In this document: one piece after another, positions 9,371 to 9,955 of the stretch | How the letters are laid out: each line of letters begins with the position of its first letter | Numbering within the stretch: position 1 is the stretch's first letter | Assembly: GCF_001557325.1 (NCBI RefSeq) | Contig: NZ_LSJS01000247.1 | Location: 1 to 9,955, forward strand | DNA length: 9,955 nt | DNA from: Erythrobacter donghaensis | GTDB lineage: Bacteria; Pseudomonadota; Alphaproteobacteria; Sphingomonadales; Sphingomonadaceae | Direction: 5' to 3' | Made by a program: the position numbers and the translations under genes | Notes under the pieces: model-generated | Told to the model about the DNA's origin: nothing | Databases searched by the model: none | Seen by the model: only the letters and a program-made list of their open reading frames with translations

Positions 9371-9401
9371 CGAAAAATGACGGTCAGATTCGAAAATGCC
9401 G
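9371..9401 (-). repeat. Imperfect direct repeat upstream of the sterol desaturase gene, possible AraC-type operator
   Basis: On the plus strand, CGAAAAATGACG (9371-9382) and CGAAAATGCCG (9391-9401) repeat 19-20 bases apart, about two helical turns, with one A inserted and one substitution. They form an A-rich island in a GC-rich gap, 66-96 bases upstream of the desaturase start. AraC-family proteins commonly bind direct repeats spaced about two turns, and such a regulator is encoded next door. Binding is inference. The rest of the gap (9306-9370) shows only the desaturase ribosome binding site. Confidence 0.45.
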
Positions 9402-9409
9402 CGCTTTTT

Positions 9410-9955
9410 TCAGTTCTGACCGATCATCGCGCGGCGGTAGTCGGTGGGAGCCTGCCCGGTCTCGGCCCGGAAGGCGCGGTTGAAGGGGGGAAGCGAATTG
9501 TAGCCGAGGTCCATCGCGATCGTCAGCACCGGCAGGTCGACCTTGTCGCGCTCGGCAAGCAGGGCCTTGGCCTCGGCGATGCGGTAGCGGTTGAGGAAGG
9601 CGGAGAAATTGCGGTGCCCCATGCGCCGGTTGATCAGCGCGCGCAGGCGGTGCTCGGGCGTGCCGAGCCGCTCGGCGAGCCCGGCGATGGTGAGCCCGGG
9701 GGTGCGGTAGATGCCATCGGCCATAGCGACCTCGAGCTTTTCTTTCAGCACCACCTCGCTGGGCGACAGGCCGTCGGCCTCGGACGCGCCGAATTCGGGT
9801 GGGGCTTCAGCGTCGGCGGGCGAAGTCTCGCTGCGCACCAGCAGTTCGGGCTCGGTGCGCAGCAGCGTCAGCCCCGCGAACAGCACCACCGCGAGGATCA
9901 GCACTCCGCCCGCGAGCGAGACCGGCGGGTTGCCCGCCATCGCGCTGCCGCGGCC
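9410..9955 (-). CDS. Membrane-tethered AraC-family transcriptional regulator, 5' end outside the window
   Basis: The frame stays open to the window edge, so the ATG at 9940 is probably internal and the N-terminus is missing. Just after that Met a hydrophobic segment (about 18 residues, LAGGVLILAVVLFAGLTLL) looks like the last transmembrane helix of an integral membrane sensor. It is followed by an acidic, Pro/Ala-rich linker (TSPADAEAPPEFGASEADG) and an AraC-type DNA-binding domain. The two helix-turn-helix motifs are visible: LTIAGLAERLGTPEHRLRALIN, and the signature LTIAMDLGYNSLPPFNRAFRAETGQAPTDYRR near the C-terminus. A membrane-bound AraC regulator would sense a membrane or periplasmic signal and act on DNA while tethered. 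The adjacent sterol-desaturase gene on the same strand is the obvious target candidate. No terminator is evident after the stop. Confidence 0.85.
   Translation of the reverse strand, partial: GRGSAMAGNPPVSLAGGVLILAVVLFAGLTLLRTEPELLVRSETSPADAEAPPEFGASEADGLSPSEVVLKEKLEVAMADGIYRTPGLTIAGLAERLGTPEHRLRALINRRMGHRNFSAFLNRYRIAEAKALLAERDKVDLPVLTIAMDLGYNSLPPFNRAFRAETGQAPTDYRRAMIGQN

Overview
The window is a gene-dense stretch of very GC-rich bacterial chromosome. Codons favour G or C at the third position and almost every stop is TGA. The gene types, including paired HGGxW hydrolases, a diheme lipoprotein cytochrome, a CinA-like protein, a YCII/ECF42 pair, a GntA-like/DUF1989 pair and a sterol-desaturase-family protein, suggest an alphaproteobacterium of the order Sphingomonadales, most like the Erythrobacter group. 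This placement is inferred from gene style and not from a search. No tRNA, rRNA, CRISPR array, insertion sequence or prophage was seen.

Layout. (1) Positions 2-1616: two tandem paralogous alpha/beta hydrolases. The first is cut by the window edge and the second is a predicted lipoprotein. (2) Positions 1630-5386: a tightly packed series of an exported ABM-domain protein, NAD+-dependent DNA ligase LigA, a lipid-anchored diheme cytochrome c and a CinA C-terminal-domain protein. Successive genes overlap by 11, 4 and 11 bases. (3) Positions 5399-7050: a regulatory module made of a near-ideal ECF-type promoter (TGTCGA, 17-nt spacer, CGTC), a small YCII/DGPF-domain protein and an ECF42-type sigma factor with a long C-terminal extension. 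The promoter matches the reported ECF42 target motif, so the module probably controls itself. (4) Positions 7143-8467: a GTGA-overlapping pair of a YqcI/YcgG (GntA-like) heme-dependent N-hydroxylase and a DUF1989 (urea-carboxylase-associated/carboxyguanidine-deiminase superfamily) protein. (5) Minus strand, 9955-8475: a membrane-tethered AraC-type regulator, open at the window edge, followed by a sterol-desaturase-type di-iron membrane hydroxylase. The 104-bp gap between them holds an imperfect direct repeat placed like an AraC-type operator.

The most interesting candidate for an undescribed system is the N-hydroxylase/DUF1989 pair. Known relatives of the first act on guanidino groups and known relatives of the second on carboxylated guanidine, and here the two are translationally coupled without the rest of the guanitoxin or guanidine-carboxylase genes. 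Other points worth a second look are the self-recognising ECF42 promoter, the CinA-like protein with altered active-site motifs, and the first hydrolase lacking the usual acid-loop aspartates.
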